Assembly: GCA_026993355.1 (NCBI GenBank)
Contig: JALWTX010000013.1
Location: 62,001-126,000 of the forward strand
Direction of reading: 5' to 3'
Source of the DNA: Flavobacteriales bacterium
GTDB lineage: Bacteria; Bacteroidota; Bacteroidia; Flavobacteriales; Flavobacteriaceae
Length of the DNA: 64,000 nucleotides
The notes beneath the pieces are model-generated. The model ran no database searches. It was not told where the DNA came from and was given only the letters and a program-made list of their open reading frames with translations. The position numbers and the translations under genes were made by a program. Shown here piece after piece: positions 1-8,938 of the stretch; position 1 is the stretch's first letter; every line of letters begins with the position of its first letter.

Positions 1-444
1 ATTATTGAAATGGCTGATTTAATTGTGATTAATAAGGCAGAAAATGATAACAGGCATGCCGCTAAATTGGCGCAAAAAGCTTTTCAAACGGCTTTGCATT
101 TTTATCCGCCCAAACCAAGTGGGTGGTTCCCCAAAGTTTTGTTGGCCAGTGCCTTATATAATAAGGGGACGGACCTGATTGTCAAAGAAATTGAAAGTTA
201 CGTACAATTGACAAAGCAGAATGGTTATTTTGAGCAAAAAAGAACAGAACAAAATATTTTTTGGTTGAATGAAACTGTTATCCAACAATTGAAAGAACGG
301 TTTTTTACAAATGAATCTGTAAAAAATACGCTGCAGGAGTTGTTAAAACAATTGGAAGAAAAGAAAATTACAGCTTTTGAAGCCGCTGAAATTTTGTTGA
401 AAAAAATAAATTATAATGAATTTTTTCAAAAAAAATTTAACTGA
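1..444 (+). CDS. meaB: Methylmalonyl-CoA mutase-associated GTPase MeaB, C-terminal part
   Basis: The open frame enters from the left edge and reads IIEMADLIVINKAEND, the G4 NKxD-type region of the MeaB/ArgK P-loop GTPases. It is followed by the usual helical C-terminal part with a WFPKVLLASA stretch. In this family the protein loads and protects coenzyme B12-dependent methylmalonyl-CoA mutase in the cytoplasm. Only the last 147 residues are present; Walker A and the switch regions lie outside the window. The stop overlaps the next gene by 29 bases, which suggests translational coupling. The TonB receptor that follows looks BtuB-like, so a shared link to cobalamin is plausible but inferred. 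Confidence 0.85.
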   Translation: MIEMADLIVINKAENDNRHAAKLAQKAFQTALHFYPPKPSGWFPKVLLASALYNKGTDLIVKEIESYVQLTKQNGYFEQKRTEQNIFWLNETVIQQLKERFFTNESVKNTLQELLKQLEEKKITAFEAAEILLKKINYNEFFQKKFN

Positions 445-1078
445 TATTACTATTTTTATCTTGTTACAATATATTTTCATGGCCGTTGTCTTAATGTATT
501 TATATAATGGCGGGAATGTGGTAGATGCTCATAGTAAGGAGTATGTTTGGAATATTAATTTGTTAAATGATTTGGGACGCACCATTTTTTATAATGGTCA
601 AAAAAACATATTTTGGCTTTATTATAGTTTATCTCTTTTTTTGATCGGCATTGGTATCATGCTATTCTTCTATCTCATATCACGGCTAATCCAATCTTAC
701 CGTTTGCGTAATTTAATAATGATATTTGGGGGTATTTCGGGTTTAGGCTATATGATTATGGCTTTTTCACCCATTAATATCAATCCGGTTTTAAATTTAG
801 CAGCCAGTAAGGTGGGGTTATTTGCATTTATTTTGGCAATTTTTGTTTTAAATTTATTTTTAGACAAAGATAAATACCGTTTTTTATATTATAACATTTT
901 AATATTTAACACTTTACTTATCATTGCTTTGTTCTATCAAAGTTTTATGCTTGAATTTAATAAACCTGATTTTATTATTAAATATAGAGCTGTTATGCAA
1001 AAAATTATTGTTTTTTTTCAGTTAGTATTTGCTTCATTCGTATTGTATTATATCAAAAAACGTAAATTATACTTTTAA
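416..1078 (+). CDS. Uncharacterised six-helix inner-membrane protein
   Basis: This 220-residue protein is very hydrophobic, with about six predicted membrane spans (near residues 10-30, 62-88, 97-116, 124-147, 157-176 and 192-212) and a lysine-rich C-terminus (IKKRKLYF) that should face the cytoplasm. I do not recognise a family. The motif NDLGRTIFYNGQKN in the first external loop is the most distinctive piece. It starts inside the end of meaB in another frame, so translation is probably coupled. Nothing in the sequence gives a catalytic or transport function. Confidence 0.7.
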   Translation: MNFFKKNLTDITIFILLQYIFMAVVLMYLYNGGNVVDAHSKEYVWNINLLNDLGRTIFYNGQKNIFWLYYSLSLFLIGIGIMLFFYLISRLIQSYRLRNLIMIFGGISGLGYMIMAFSPININPVLNLAASKVGLFAFILAIFVLNLFLDKDKYRFLYYNILIFNTLLIIALFYQSFMLEFNKPDFIIKYRAVMQKIIVFFQLVFASFVLYYIKKRKLYF

Positions 1079-1149
1079 TACCATTAAACTAACCGGTTTA
1101 GAATTTAGGTAAAGTTTTATATCTTGCGCCTTATTTTTAAATGGTACTC

Positions 1150-3126
1150 ATGAAAAGAATTGTGCTCTTTTTTTGTCTTTTTTATGGTCTTTGGTCAATG
1201 TCTGCCCAGAATAATAGCGATCATATCCAAGTTTTGGACACCCTTCAACTAAATGCTTACGGTTACCAAAATACGCCGGCGAGAATTCCTAAAACCATTC
1301 AAATTATAAAGATCAATAAACTTACAGCTGCTCCTGTTGAAAGTTTGGATGCTTTATTAGAACTTGTTGCCGGCATTGATGTCCGAAGCCGAGGTAGCAA
1401 AGGCGTTCAATCTGACTTGAGCATACGCGGCGGAAATTTTGATCAAGTTTTAGTTTTGCTCAATGGTGTCCCAATCAATAATCCGCAAACAGGTCATCAT
1501 AATTTAGATCTTCCGGTTGATTTTAATATGCTGGATCATATTGAAATTTTAGAGGGTGCATCCGGCGACAATATTGGTGTCAATGCTTTTAGTGGTGCTA
1601 TTAATTTGGTAACGAAAAGTCCGCATCGTAAACAAGCAAAAGCCATATTAAAAGCCGGTCAATTCGGGTATGTTAAAGGTGTTTTTGATCTGTCACATCA
1701 ATTGAAAAATATTGCGGTCTACAATGGCTTTTCATTTCAACGCTCAAATGGATATTTAGTCAATGATAGTATTAATAATACCGATTTTTACAGTTTAAAA
1801 GATTTTGTGAATATTCATTATAATGGGGTTAAATTTCCTCTTGACTTGCAAGCCGGTTATCATCAAAAAGATTTTGGAGCCAATAGTTTTTATACGGCCA
1901 AATATCCTTGGCAATATGAAAAAACCGAAGGATACTTTGCGGCTTTATCCAGTCAATTTGGCAAGAAATTTATCTTAAAACCAGTGGTATATTATCGATT
2001 GAATTTTGATCAATTTCAATTGTTTAGAGAAAGTGTTTACCGGTATGAAAAACCTTATTTTATATATCACAAAGATACGGCCCAATATGCGCCCGGCATT
2101 TATTATCCTGGACACAATTACCACAAAACAAGACAATTAGGTGGTGAATTGCACCTTAGTTTTCATTCCAAATACGGCTATACTTTTGGGCATGTTGCTT
2201 GGCAAAATCAAAAAATTTGGAGTAATAAATTGGGCGAAAATTTATCACAGCCTATCGTGGTAAATGACCGTATTTCATATACTAAATATGCCGGGCGGTC
2301 TTATTTTGAAACAAGTTTAAATCAACAAAAAAAATGGCATAATTGGATATTTGGGGCAGGAATCAATACGCTGTTTGACGAAAAATATGGCTGGCAAGTA
2401 ACCGGTGGTGGATTTGTCAATCACAAATGGTCACATTTAATGCAATACATTAGTATAAGCTCGGCTTCGCGCTTACCGACTTTTACAGATTTATATTACC
2501 AAGGTCCCTCTAATATTGGTAATCCTGATTTAAAACCCGAAAAATCATGGACTTATGAATTCGGTAGCAAATATTGGTATAAAAACAGTCAGATCAATGC
2601 CAGTATTTTTTATCGTCAAGCTAACCAAACCATTGATTGGGTCAAATTTAATATAAACGATAAATGGCAACCTCAAAATTTGACAAAATTGCAAACTTTA
2701 GGATTAGAATTTTCCTTTAGGCAAGTATTTCAACATAAATTTTTTAAAGAATTTGCTTTGTCTTATGCTTATTTGCAGATGAATAAAGACAACACATCTG
2801 ATTTTATATCAAAATATGCCTTGGATTATTTGAAGCATAAATTGACTTTTCAATTCTCGCATCGTTTTATTTTCCAAACTAATCTTTTTTGGACAGGCAT
2901 CTATAAAAATAGGAACGGACAATATTTAACTTACGAAAATGATGCCTATCGGTTATACGATTTTAAACCTTATTTTTTAACGAATTTAAAATGGTCTAAA
3001 CAAGCGAAAAAGTTTCGTGTTGGGTTAAGTGTCGAGAATCTTTTTAATATTACGTACAGAGATTTGTCATATATAAAAATGCCAGGACGTTGGCTTATAT
3101 TTGAATTGCAATACCAAATTAAATAA
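1150..3126 (+). CDS. TonB-dependent outer-membrane receptor, BtuB-like
   Basis: The start at 1150 gives a clean signal peptide (MKRIVLFFCLFYGLWSMSAQ); an ATG three codons upstream (1141) would only add MVL. A plug domain covers roughly residues 45-160, with SIRGGNFDQVLVLLNGVPIN and the IEILEGASG motif, followed by a 22-strand-type barrel with many aromatic strands. At about 658 residues it is the size of BtuB-type receptors and smaller than the SusC class, and no SusD partner is adjacent. Such proteins use TonB/ExbBD energy to import scarce ligands. The closeness of meaB suggests cobalamin or a corrinoid, but the substrate cannot be read from the sequence; an iron chelate is the main alternative. 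Confidence 0.85.
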   Translation: MKRIVLFFCLFYGLWSMSAQNNSDHIQVLDTLQLNAYGYQNTPARIPKTIQIIKINKLTAAPVESLDALLELVAGIDVRSRGSKGVQSDLSIRGGNFDQVLVLLNGVPINNPQTGHHNLDLPVDFNMLDHIEILEGASGDNIGVNAFSGAINLVTKSPHRKQAKAILKAGQFGYVKGVFDLSHQLKNIAVYNGFSFQRSNGYLVNDSINNTDFYSLKDFVNIHYNGVKFPLDLQAGYHQKDFGANSFYTAKYPWQYEKTEGYFAALSSQFGKKFILKPVVYYRLNFDQFQLFRESVYRYEKPYFIYHKDTAQYAPGIYYPGHNYHKTRQLGGELHLSFHSKYGYTFGHVAWQNQKIWSNKLGENLSQPIVVNDRISYTKYAGRSYFETSLNQQKKWHNWIFGAGINTLFDEKYGWQVTGGGFVNHKWSHLMQYISISSASRLPTFTDLYYQGPSNIGNPDLKPEKSWTYEFGSKYWYKNSQINASIFYRQANQTIDWVKFNINDKWQPQNLTKLQTLGLEFSFRQVFQHKFFKEFALSYAYLQMNKDNTSDFISKYALDYLKHKLTFQFSHRFIFQTNLFWTGIYKNRNGQYLTYENDAYRLYDFKPYFLTNLKWSKQAKKFRVGLSVENLFNITYRDLSYIKMPGRWLIFELQYQIK

Positions 3127-3247
3127 TCATTCTCTTCTGATGGACAAAGTACTTTTTAGATAGATTGGTTATGTTTAACTTTACCTTTTTCTTTGTGCTG
3201 GCGTGTTATTATGCTGATTATTTATTTTCTTAAAACTTAACTCAGAG

Positions 3248-3268
3248 AAAGAATCTTTTGAATTCTTT
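3248..3268 (+). terminator. Weak hairpin downstream of the TonB receptor
   Basis: The AT-rich stem aaagaat/attcttt with a 7-base loop is followed by two more T residues. It lies in the 274-base gap between the receptor and the convergent T9SS gene, where I see no convincing gene. Its stability would be low, so this is a weak call. Confidence 0.3.
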
Positions 3269-3400
3269 TTAATGAAGCACACGGTTGTTTATTAAAATTT
3301 TATTTCGAACAAAATATATTATAATAAGATATTCCCACAAAATGAATTTGTCTTTTGTCTTAAATTTTTCAATAAAAGCATAAAGGTTTTAATATTAGCT

Positions 3401-4588
3401 TCATTTCATAAACTTATCATAATAATGGTTTCCTCTTTGGTCGCTCACATTCAAGAGATAAATGCCATGAGGCAAAGTTGCAATATTATAATTGTTTGCA
3501 GATTTGCTGAATTTTAAAACCGTTTTTCCTGTTAAATCGTTTATGACAATAGATCGTACTTTAGATTTATACTTTAATTTAATATATAAAAAGTCGTTTT
3601 TGACAAACGTACGTAAGGCTTTTTTATTATAATTAGCAATAGCATTGGTGTCGTCATGAGCTAACCAAACGCTGGCATTAAGCATCAATTTTCTATGTGA
3701 ACCGTTGCCTTCGTCATACCATCCATTATACAAGCGGTCATGGGGATCACCTGTTCCGTCATCTGCCGGTGAACTGTCTCCTATAGCTACCACCCGTCCT
3801 TGTCCAAATTGGGCCGATACAAATAAAGCTTCATCTTGTAAAGATTGTCTAAAAATTAAGCCTTGGACCGTGTTGTTGTCAGTGGGGAAAAGATTTATAC
3901 TGGTGCCGCCATGAAATTCAAGAGCGGTTACATCGCCAAAAAAACCATGTAATATAGGGTTGCTTGGTAAGTTGGCTACATTAGACGTGGTTTCGCTAAA
4001 GTTTTTATAGTTAAATAAAAAACCGAAAGGGTCGGATTGCATTGGATTATTTTGAAAAAAATCATTCCAAACATCAACAGAATCATCACCGTCACCATTA
4101 CGATCAGATCTGTCGTGATCTGAAGTTATAAACAAACCACCACCATTTTGCACAAAGTTCATCAAAGCTAATTTTTCATTAGCCGTAAACAAAATATTAG
4201 GTTCTGTAACTATAAAGACGTTATAGTTTGTTAAATCTTGCGGATTGTTACTATCCCCATAAGTGATTTGTCCATTATAAGGCAAGGTTTCGACCTGGTA
4301 GCCATATTGCACTAATTCAATGCCCCAAGCAGAGTTGGCACCGGTCCAGTAGCTTTCATCTGTTTGCATAGTCACTGTAGATTGGTCCGGGCTTGGAAAA
4401 CGTTGCGGATTAGCCTCATTACCACCAATAACCGGATTGGGATTGTATTTTAAGTTAAAATTATCGGCATCTATTTGCCAATCGGCATTGTTGGCTGTTT
4501 CTGCTTTGGTTGCATCAAAAAGTATTTTAATTTGTGCTGTTCCGGCAAGTCCGGTTAACAGCCAAAAAAGAAGAATAATATTTTTCAT
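3401..4588 (-). CDS. Secreted amidotransferase-fold protein with T9SS sorting domain
   Basis: The 395-residue protein has a signal peptide ending near TAQ (residue 18). A central domain of about 290 residues has the look of a class I glutamine amidotransferase-like Rossmann fold: NYNVFIVTEPN, then NGGGLFITSDHDRSDRNGDG, then GQGRVVAIGDSSPADD. The last 75 residues form a type A T9SS C-terminal domain (GKTVLKF, then LPHGIYLLNVSD). Export by T9SS to the surface or medium is therefore expected. The acidic DRSDRNGDGDDSVD loop could bind a metal such as calcium (inference). The substrate is unknown. It lies 18 bases downstream of rimO and is probably co-transcribed with it. Confidence 0.75.
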   Translation of the reverse strand: MKNIILLFWLLTGLAGTAQIKILFDATKAETANNADWQIDADNFNLKYNPNPVIGGNEANPQRFPSPDQSTVTMQTDESYWTGANSAWGIELVQYGYQVETLPYNGQITYGDSNNPQDLTNYNVFIVTEPNILFTANEKLALMNFVQNGGGLFITSDHDRSDRNGDGDDSVDVWNDFFQNNPMQSDPFGFLFNYKNFSETTSNVANLPSNPILHGFFGDVTALEFHGGTSINLFPTDNNTVQGLIFRQSLQDEALFVSAQFGQGRVVAIGDSSPADDGTGDPHDRLYNGWYDEGNGSHRKLMLNASVWLAHDDTNAIANYNKKALRTFVKNDFLYIKLKYKSKVRSIVINDLTGKTVLKFSKSANNYNIATLPHGIYLLNVSDQRGNHYYDKFMK

Positions 4589-4606
4589 ATTAAAGGTATT
4601 TTTTGT

Positions 4607-5905
4607 TTATCTGATTGGTTCGCCATACAAATCGAACTCTTCGGCTTTTATAATTTTTAATGGAATAAATTTGCCTATTTCCAAAGCATATTTACGGGCA
4701 TCAACCCAAACTTCATTATCGACTTCAGGGCTGTCATATTCAGTCCTTCCGACAAAATAATCTCCTTCTTTCCGGTCGATCAAACATTTAAAAACTTTTC
4801 CGACTTTAGCCTGATTTTTGTCATAAGATATTTGACTTTGAAGGGCCATTATTTCAGCAACCCGTTTATTTTTTATGTCGTCAGGGACATCATCAATCAA
4901 TTTTCCTGCATGGGTATTTTCTTCATGTGAGTAGGCAAACACACCTAAACGGTCAAATTTGGTTTGGGCTACCCATTGTTTTAGTTCTTCAAATTTTTCT
5001 TCGGTTTCACCCGGATAACCTACAATTAATGTCGTACGAATGGCTAAATCCGAATTTTTTTCGCGCAATTTTCGTAAAAGATCTTCCGTTTTTTCACGGG
5101 TATGTCCCCGCCGCATCGATTTTAAGATATCATTATTAATATGTTGCAGTGGAATATCCATATAATTACAGATCTTTTCTTCTTGTGCAATGGTGTCAAT
5201 AACTTCTTCGGGAAAACCCGTGGGAAATGCATAATGCAGTCGAATCCATTCAATACCTTCAACCTTTGTCAAAGCTTTTAACAGGTCATTTAAGCGGCGT
5301 TTGCCATATAAATCTAAGCCATAAAAAGTTAAATCTTGGGCTATTAGAATAAGTTCTTTGACGCCTTTGGCAGCTAATTTTTTGGCCTCCATCACCAAGC
5401 TTTCTATAGTACGGCTTTGGTGTCCGCCACGCATGAGCGGAATAGCACAAAAGGAACAAGAACGGTCACAACCTTCTGATATTTTTAAATAGGCATAATG
5501 ACTCGGGGTTGTTAGTTTTCTTTCGCCAATAAGTTCATGTTTGTAATCGACATTGAATTCTTTTAGCAAATTGACCATATCGTGTGTGCCGAAATATTGG
5601 TCTACTTCCGGAATTTCTTTAGGTAGTTCCTCTTTGTAACGTTCGCTTAAACAGCCTGTTACATATACTTTGTCAATTTTTCCCGCTTCTTTATCATGTA
5701 TGGCTGCCAAAATAGTATCGACCGATTCTTGCTTGGCATCATGTATAAAACCACATGTGTTTATAATCACAATATCACCTTGGTCTCCATTATGGGTGAC
5801 TTGGTAGCCGTTATGGCTGAGTTGGCCCATCAAGTTTTCGCTGTCATAAACATTTTTAGAACAACCTAAGGTGATGATATTTATCTTTTTCTGTTTAACT
5901 TTCAT
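4607..5905 (-). CDS. rimO: Ribosomal protein S12 methylthiotransferase RimO
   Basis: This radical-SAM enzyme adds a methylthio group to an aspartate of ribosomal protein S12. The N-terminal MTTase domain has C15, C51 and C85 for the auxiliary iron-sulfur cluster. The radical-SAM motif CDRSCSFC gives C146, C150 and C153, and a TRAM-like domain closes the protein. The length of 432 residues is normal. RimO rather than MiaB is favoured by the opening INIITLGCSKNVYDSE and the CAIPLMRG sequence after the SAM cysteines. It is divergent from greA, with a 187-base spacer. Confidence 0.93.
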   Translation of the reverse strand: MKVKQKKINIITLGCSKNVYDSENLMGQLSHNGYQVTHNGDQGDIVIINTCGFIHDAKQESVDTILAAIHDKEAGKIDKVYVTGCLSERYKEELPKEIPEVDQYFGTHDMVNLLKEFNVDYKHELIGERKLTTPSHYAYLKISEGCDRSCSFCAIPLMRGGHQSRTIESLVMEAKKLAAKGVKELILIAQDLTFYGLDLYGKRRLNDLLKALTKVEGIEWIRLHYAFPTGFPEEVIDTIAQEEKICNYMDIPLQHINNDILKSMRRGHTREKTEDLLRKLREKNSDLAIRTTLIVGYPGETEEKFEELKQWVAQTKFDRLGVFAYSHEENTHAGKLIDDVPDDIKNKRVAEIMALQSQISYDKNQAKVGKVFKCLIDRKEGDYFVGRTEYDSPEVDNEVWVDARKYALEIGKFIPLKIIKAEEFDLYGEPIR

Positions 5906-5995
5906 TTACTATTTTATTGAGTGGCAAAGATACGGATTTAAACCTATTGTTCTTAAGTCTTTAATTTTTATCACCGGTTGATTTTTGGATTAAAC

Positions 5996-6027
5996 TTGAC
6001 AAGCACATTTAAATTTTTGTATCTTTG
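5996..6027 (+). promoter_or_regulatory. Flavobacterial-type promoter for greA
   Basis: TTG at 5996-5998 and TATCTTTG at 6020-6027 are 21 bases apart. This fits the Bacteroidota sigma-A consensus (TTG in the -33 region, TAnnTTTG in the -7 region). Transcription would start a few bases beyond 6027 and leave a leader of about 60 bases before the greA ATG. Confidence 0.7.
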
Positions 6028-6092
6028 TTTTATATTTCCTGCCAAAACCCATTGGTGGGAAATATTTTTTATCATTTTTAAAAACATTGAAT

Positions 6093-6566
6093 ATGAGCAA
6101 GATAATATATTTAACCCCCGAAGGACTGGAGAATCTGAAAAAGGAATTGGAATATTTGAAATTTACCGAGATGCCCGAAATCACTAAGCGAATTGCAGAG
6201 GCGCGCGATAAAGGAGATTTGTCCGAAAATGCAGAATATCATGCGGCAAAAGAAGAGCAAGTACGGGTGAATAATAAGATTCAAGAACTTCAATCGACCC
6301 TTGCCAATGCCCGTATTTTGGATGAAAAAGATTTGGATACTTCCAAGGTTTTGATTTTTTCGACGGTAAAGATTAAAAATTTGAAAACCAAAAAAGAAAA
6401 AAGTTATACTTTGGTGTCAGCTAATGAAGCCGATCCGGTAAAAGGCAAAATTTCGGTTGACTCTCCAATTGGAAAAGGCTTATTGGGTAAATCTGTCGGC
6501 GATATAGCTGAAATAGATGTTCCGGCAGGCAAACTGCAGTTAGAAATATTAGAAATTACGCGATAA
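6093..6566 (+). CDS. greA: Transcription elongation factor GreA
   Basis: GreA binds the RNA polymerase secondary channel and stimulates cleavage of backtracked transcripts. The 157-residue protein has the antiparallel coiled coil (about residues 10-75) with the acidic tip inside ARDKGDLSENAEYHAAKE, followed by the FKBP-like C-terminal domain (ISVDSPIGKGLLGKSVGD). The ATG at 6093 is chosen over a TTG two codons upstream because MSKIIYLTPEGL is the normal start for this family. The gene has its own promoter and ends at a bidirectional terminator shared with lpxB. Confidence 0.95.
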   Translation: MSKIIYLTPEGLENLKKELEYLKFTEMPEITKRIAEARDKGDLSENAEYHAAKEEQVRVNNKIQELQSTLANARILDEKDLDTSKVLIFSTVKIKNLKTKKEKSYTLVSANEADPVKGKISVDSPIGKGLLGKSVGDIAEIDVPAGKLQLEILEITR

Positions 6567-6592
6567 AACTTTTTGATAAATATATTAAACCA

Positions 6593-6618
6593 AAAAACCG
6601 GCTAATTTGCCGGTTTTT
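6593..6618. terminator. Bidirectional terminator between greA and lpxB
   Basis: A perfect 10-bp stem (aaaaaccggc/gccggttttt) with a 6-base loop has A/T tracts on both sides, so it can act for both convergent genes. The lpxB stop codon (complement of 6602-6604) lies at the stem-loop junction. Confidence 0.85.
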
Positions 6619-7735
6619 GTTTTTTTATAAAAGCAACTATTTCGTTGGCCGCTTTTTCTGACACCGGTTCTTTTCCCAGTAAATTTTCGAGTGCCTCATA
6701 GTCCTTTAAACATTGTTCCCGTTCAGGCCCTTTATTCAAAGCTTTCAGATGTTTAGTCAAGTTTTGTGTATTAAATTCATGTTGAAGTAATTCCGGAATA
6801 ATGGGGCGTTGCATTATCAAATTCGGCAGGGAAAAAAAATCGATTTTAACCAAGTGTTTGCCTATGGCATATTGCCAATTGTGTGTTTTATACACCACCA
6901 CTTGCGGAACTTTAAACAATGCGGTTTCAAGGGCAGCAGTTCCGGAAGTAACCACCGCACTGTGACTATGTTGAAGTAAATCGTATGTTTGATTAAAAAC
7001 AACCGGAATGTCCGGATAATTTTTGAGCCAATAGTGATAATCTTCAGGTTTAAATGATGGCGCCCCTGATATAACAAATTGATAACCGGGGAATTTTTTA
7101 ATAATTTTTAGCATTCCCGGCAATATCATTTTGAGTTCTTGCCGGCGACTGCCCGGCAATAGGGCAATAACCGGCTTGTCTTTTAATTTATTTTGATGAA
7201 GGAATTCTTTACGGCTTTTGCCTTGATGATTTTTTACGGCATCGACTACCGGATTACCGACATAAGTAGCTTCAATACCATGTTTTTTGTAATAGTCCGT
7301 TTCAAATGGTAAAATGACTAATAACTGATCGACATATTTTTTTATTTTCTTGACCCGACCTTCTTTCCATGCCCATAATTTGGGCGAGATATAATAAGTT
7401 GTTTTATACCCTTTTTTATGGGCAAAAGCGGCTATTTTTAAATTAAAACCGGGATAGTCAACCAAAATGACGCTGTCCGGCTTAAAAGCTATGAGAGCTT
7501 TTTTGGTTCTTTTAAAATTATGATAGATGGTTTTTATATTTTTAAGCACATCAATAACGCCCATAAAAGCCATTTTTTTATAATCTATAAGCGGTTCTTT
7601 GTGGCTGACCGCTTTCATTAAGTCGCCGCCAAGAAACATAAATTCTGCCTGCTTGTCTTTTTTTAAGAGCGCTTTCATAAGGTTTGCGGCATGTAAGTCA
7701 CCGGAAGCTTCTCCGGCTATAATAAAATATTTCAT
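6602..7735 (-). CDS. lpxB: Lipid-A-disaccharide synthase LpxB
   Basis: LpxB is a GT19 glycosyltransferase that condenses UDP-2,3-diacylglucosamine with lipid X at the inner membrane during lipid A synthesis. The N-terminus MKYFIIAGEASGDLHAANLM is diagnostic. It is followed by ILVDYPGFNLKIA, ALLPGSRRQE and TSGTAALETAL, the donor-binding half. A longer frame runs upstream to 7810, but the ATG at 7735 gives the conserved start and the usual length of 377 residues. The gene is convergent with greA. Confidence 0.95.
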   Translation of the reverse strand: MKYFIIAGEASGDLHAANLMKALLKKDKQAEFMFLGGDLMKAVSHKEPLIDYKKMAFMGVIDVLKNIKTIYHNFKRTKKALIAFKPDSVILVDYPGFNLKIAAFAHKKGYKTTYYISPKLWAWKEGRVKKIKKYVDQLLVILPFETDYYKKHGIEATYVGNPVVDAVKNHQGKSRKEFLHQNKLKDKPVIALLPGSRRQELKMILPGMLKIIKKFPGYQFVISGAPSFKPEDYHYWLKNYPDIPVVFNQTYDLLQHSHSAVVTSGTAALETALFKVPQVVVYKTHNWQYAIGKHLVKIDFFSLPNLIMQRPIIPELLQHEFNTQNLTKHLKALNKGPEREQCLKDYEALENLLGKEPVSEKAANEIVAFIKKQKPAN

Positions 7736-7866
7736 ATTATCTAATTTAAGGCAAAGATAAACAAGTATTCCTATATTGTTTAGTGTATTTGTTGCTCGGT
7801 ATTTTGCCAATTGCCAAAATATTAATTTTGTTTTTGGTTGATTAAATATTATTGTCTGTCATAGTT

Positions 7867-7893
7867 TGACTGGAGAATAAAATGTATTTTTGT
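7867..7893 (+). promoter_or_regulatory. Probable promoter for galE
   Basis: TATTTTTG at 7886-7893 matches the -7 TAnnTTTG element. A TTG at 7867-7869 lies 16 bases upstream, slightly closer than the usual 19-21. The galE ATG follows 20 bases downstream. Confidence 0.5.
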
Positions 7894-7912
7894 AGGGTAA
7901 ATTAAGAAAAAT

Positions 7913-8932
7913 ATGAAAGTTTTAGTTACAGGCGGATTAGGTTTTATCGGCTCGCATACAGTTGTTGAATTGCAACAAAAAGGATATGATGTTTTGGTGG
8001 TAGATAATTTATCTAATTCGACGCCGGCTGTTTTAGAAGGTATTGAAAGTATTACGGGACAAAAACCTTATTTCGAAAAACTGGATTTGCGTTATAAAGA
8101 CGCGGTACAAAAAATATTTGAACTTCATCCCGATATTGAGGGAGTGATTCATTTTGCTGCGTCAAAAGCAGTGGGAGAAAGTGTGGAAAAGCCCTTGTTA
8201 TATTACGAAAATAACATTTCGTCATTAATTTATTTATTGAAAGAATTAACCAATCGAAATATTAATAATTTTATTTTCAGCTCTTCATGTACCGTTTATG
8301 GTGAACCCGATGACTTACCTGTGACAGAACAAGCACCTATAAAACCTGCCTTATCTCCTTATGGTAATACCAAGCAAATAGGAGAGGAAATAATCAATGA
8401 TACCGTCAATGCTTATGCCGGATTTAAAGCTATTGCTTTACGGTATTTTAATCCTATCGGTGCGCATCCATCGGGTGAAATAGGCGAGTTACCGCGTGGT
8501 ATTCCGCAAAATTTGGTTCCTTTTGTCACGCAAACAGCCGCCGGTATTAGAAAAGAATTGTCTGTTTTTGGCAATGATTATCCAACACCTGACGGTACAG
8601 CTATTCGTGATTATATTCATGTGGTAGATTTGGCACAAGCTCATATTATTGCACTTGAACGTTTGTTTAATAATAAGCAAAAATCAAATTTTGAAGTGTT
8701 TAATATTGGAACCGGTCAAGGAAGTTCGGTCATGGAAATTATCAAAACTTTTGAAAAAGTAACCGGTGTACCGCTTAATTATAAAATTGTTGACCGGCGG
8801 CCGGGCGATGTTGTTGCAGTATGGGCCGATACGCAATTGGCAACAAACGAGTTGGGATGGCAAGCCAAATTAGGTTTAGAAGATGCTTTGCGTGATGCTT
8901 GGCAATGGCAACAAAATTTGGTTTCAAAATAG
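7913..8932 (+). CDS. galE: UDP-glucose 4-epimerase GalE
   Basis: This extended short-chain dehydrogenase interconverts UDP-glucose and UDP-galactose (or the GlcNAc/GalNAc pair) using bound NAD. The N-terminal GGLGFIGSH motif binds NAD, SSSCTVYG supplies the catalytic serine/threonine, and SPYGNTK is the YxxxK active site. The length of 339 residues is typical. Cytoplasmic; it feeds surface glycan and LPS synthesis. The next gene starts 6 bases after its stop, so the two probably form an operon. Confidence 0.93.
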   Translation: MKVLVTGGLGFIGSHTVVELQQKGYDVLVVDNLSNSTPAVLEGIESITGQKPYFEKLDLRYKDAVQKIFELHPDIEGVIHFAASKAVGESVEKPLLYYENNISSLIYLLKELTNRNINNFIFSSSCTVYGEPDDLPVTEQAPIKPALSPYGNTKQIGEEIINDTVNAYAGFKAIALRYFNPIGAHPSGEIGELPRGIPQNLVPFVTQTAAGIRKELSVFGNDYPTPDGTAIRDYIHVVDLAQAHIIALERLFNNKQKSNFEVFNIGTGQGSSVMEIIKTFEKVTGVPLNYKIVDRRPGDVVAVWADTQLATNELGWQAKLGLEDALRDAWQWQQNLVSK

Positions 8933-8938
8933 AACACA

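Noticed and set aside
3172-3234. 20-codon frame starting MFNFTFF between the TonB receptor and the T9SS gene
   Set aside because: It is too short, AT-driven, and without a promoter or conserved neighbours.
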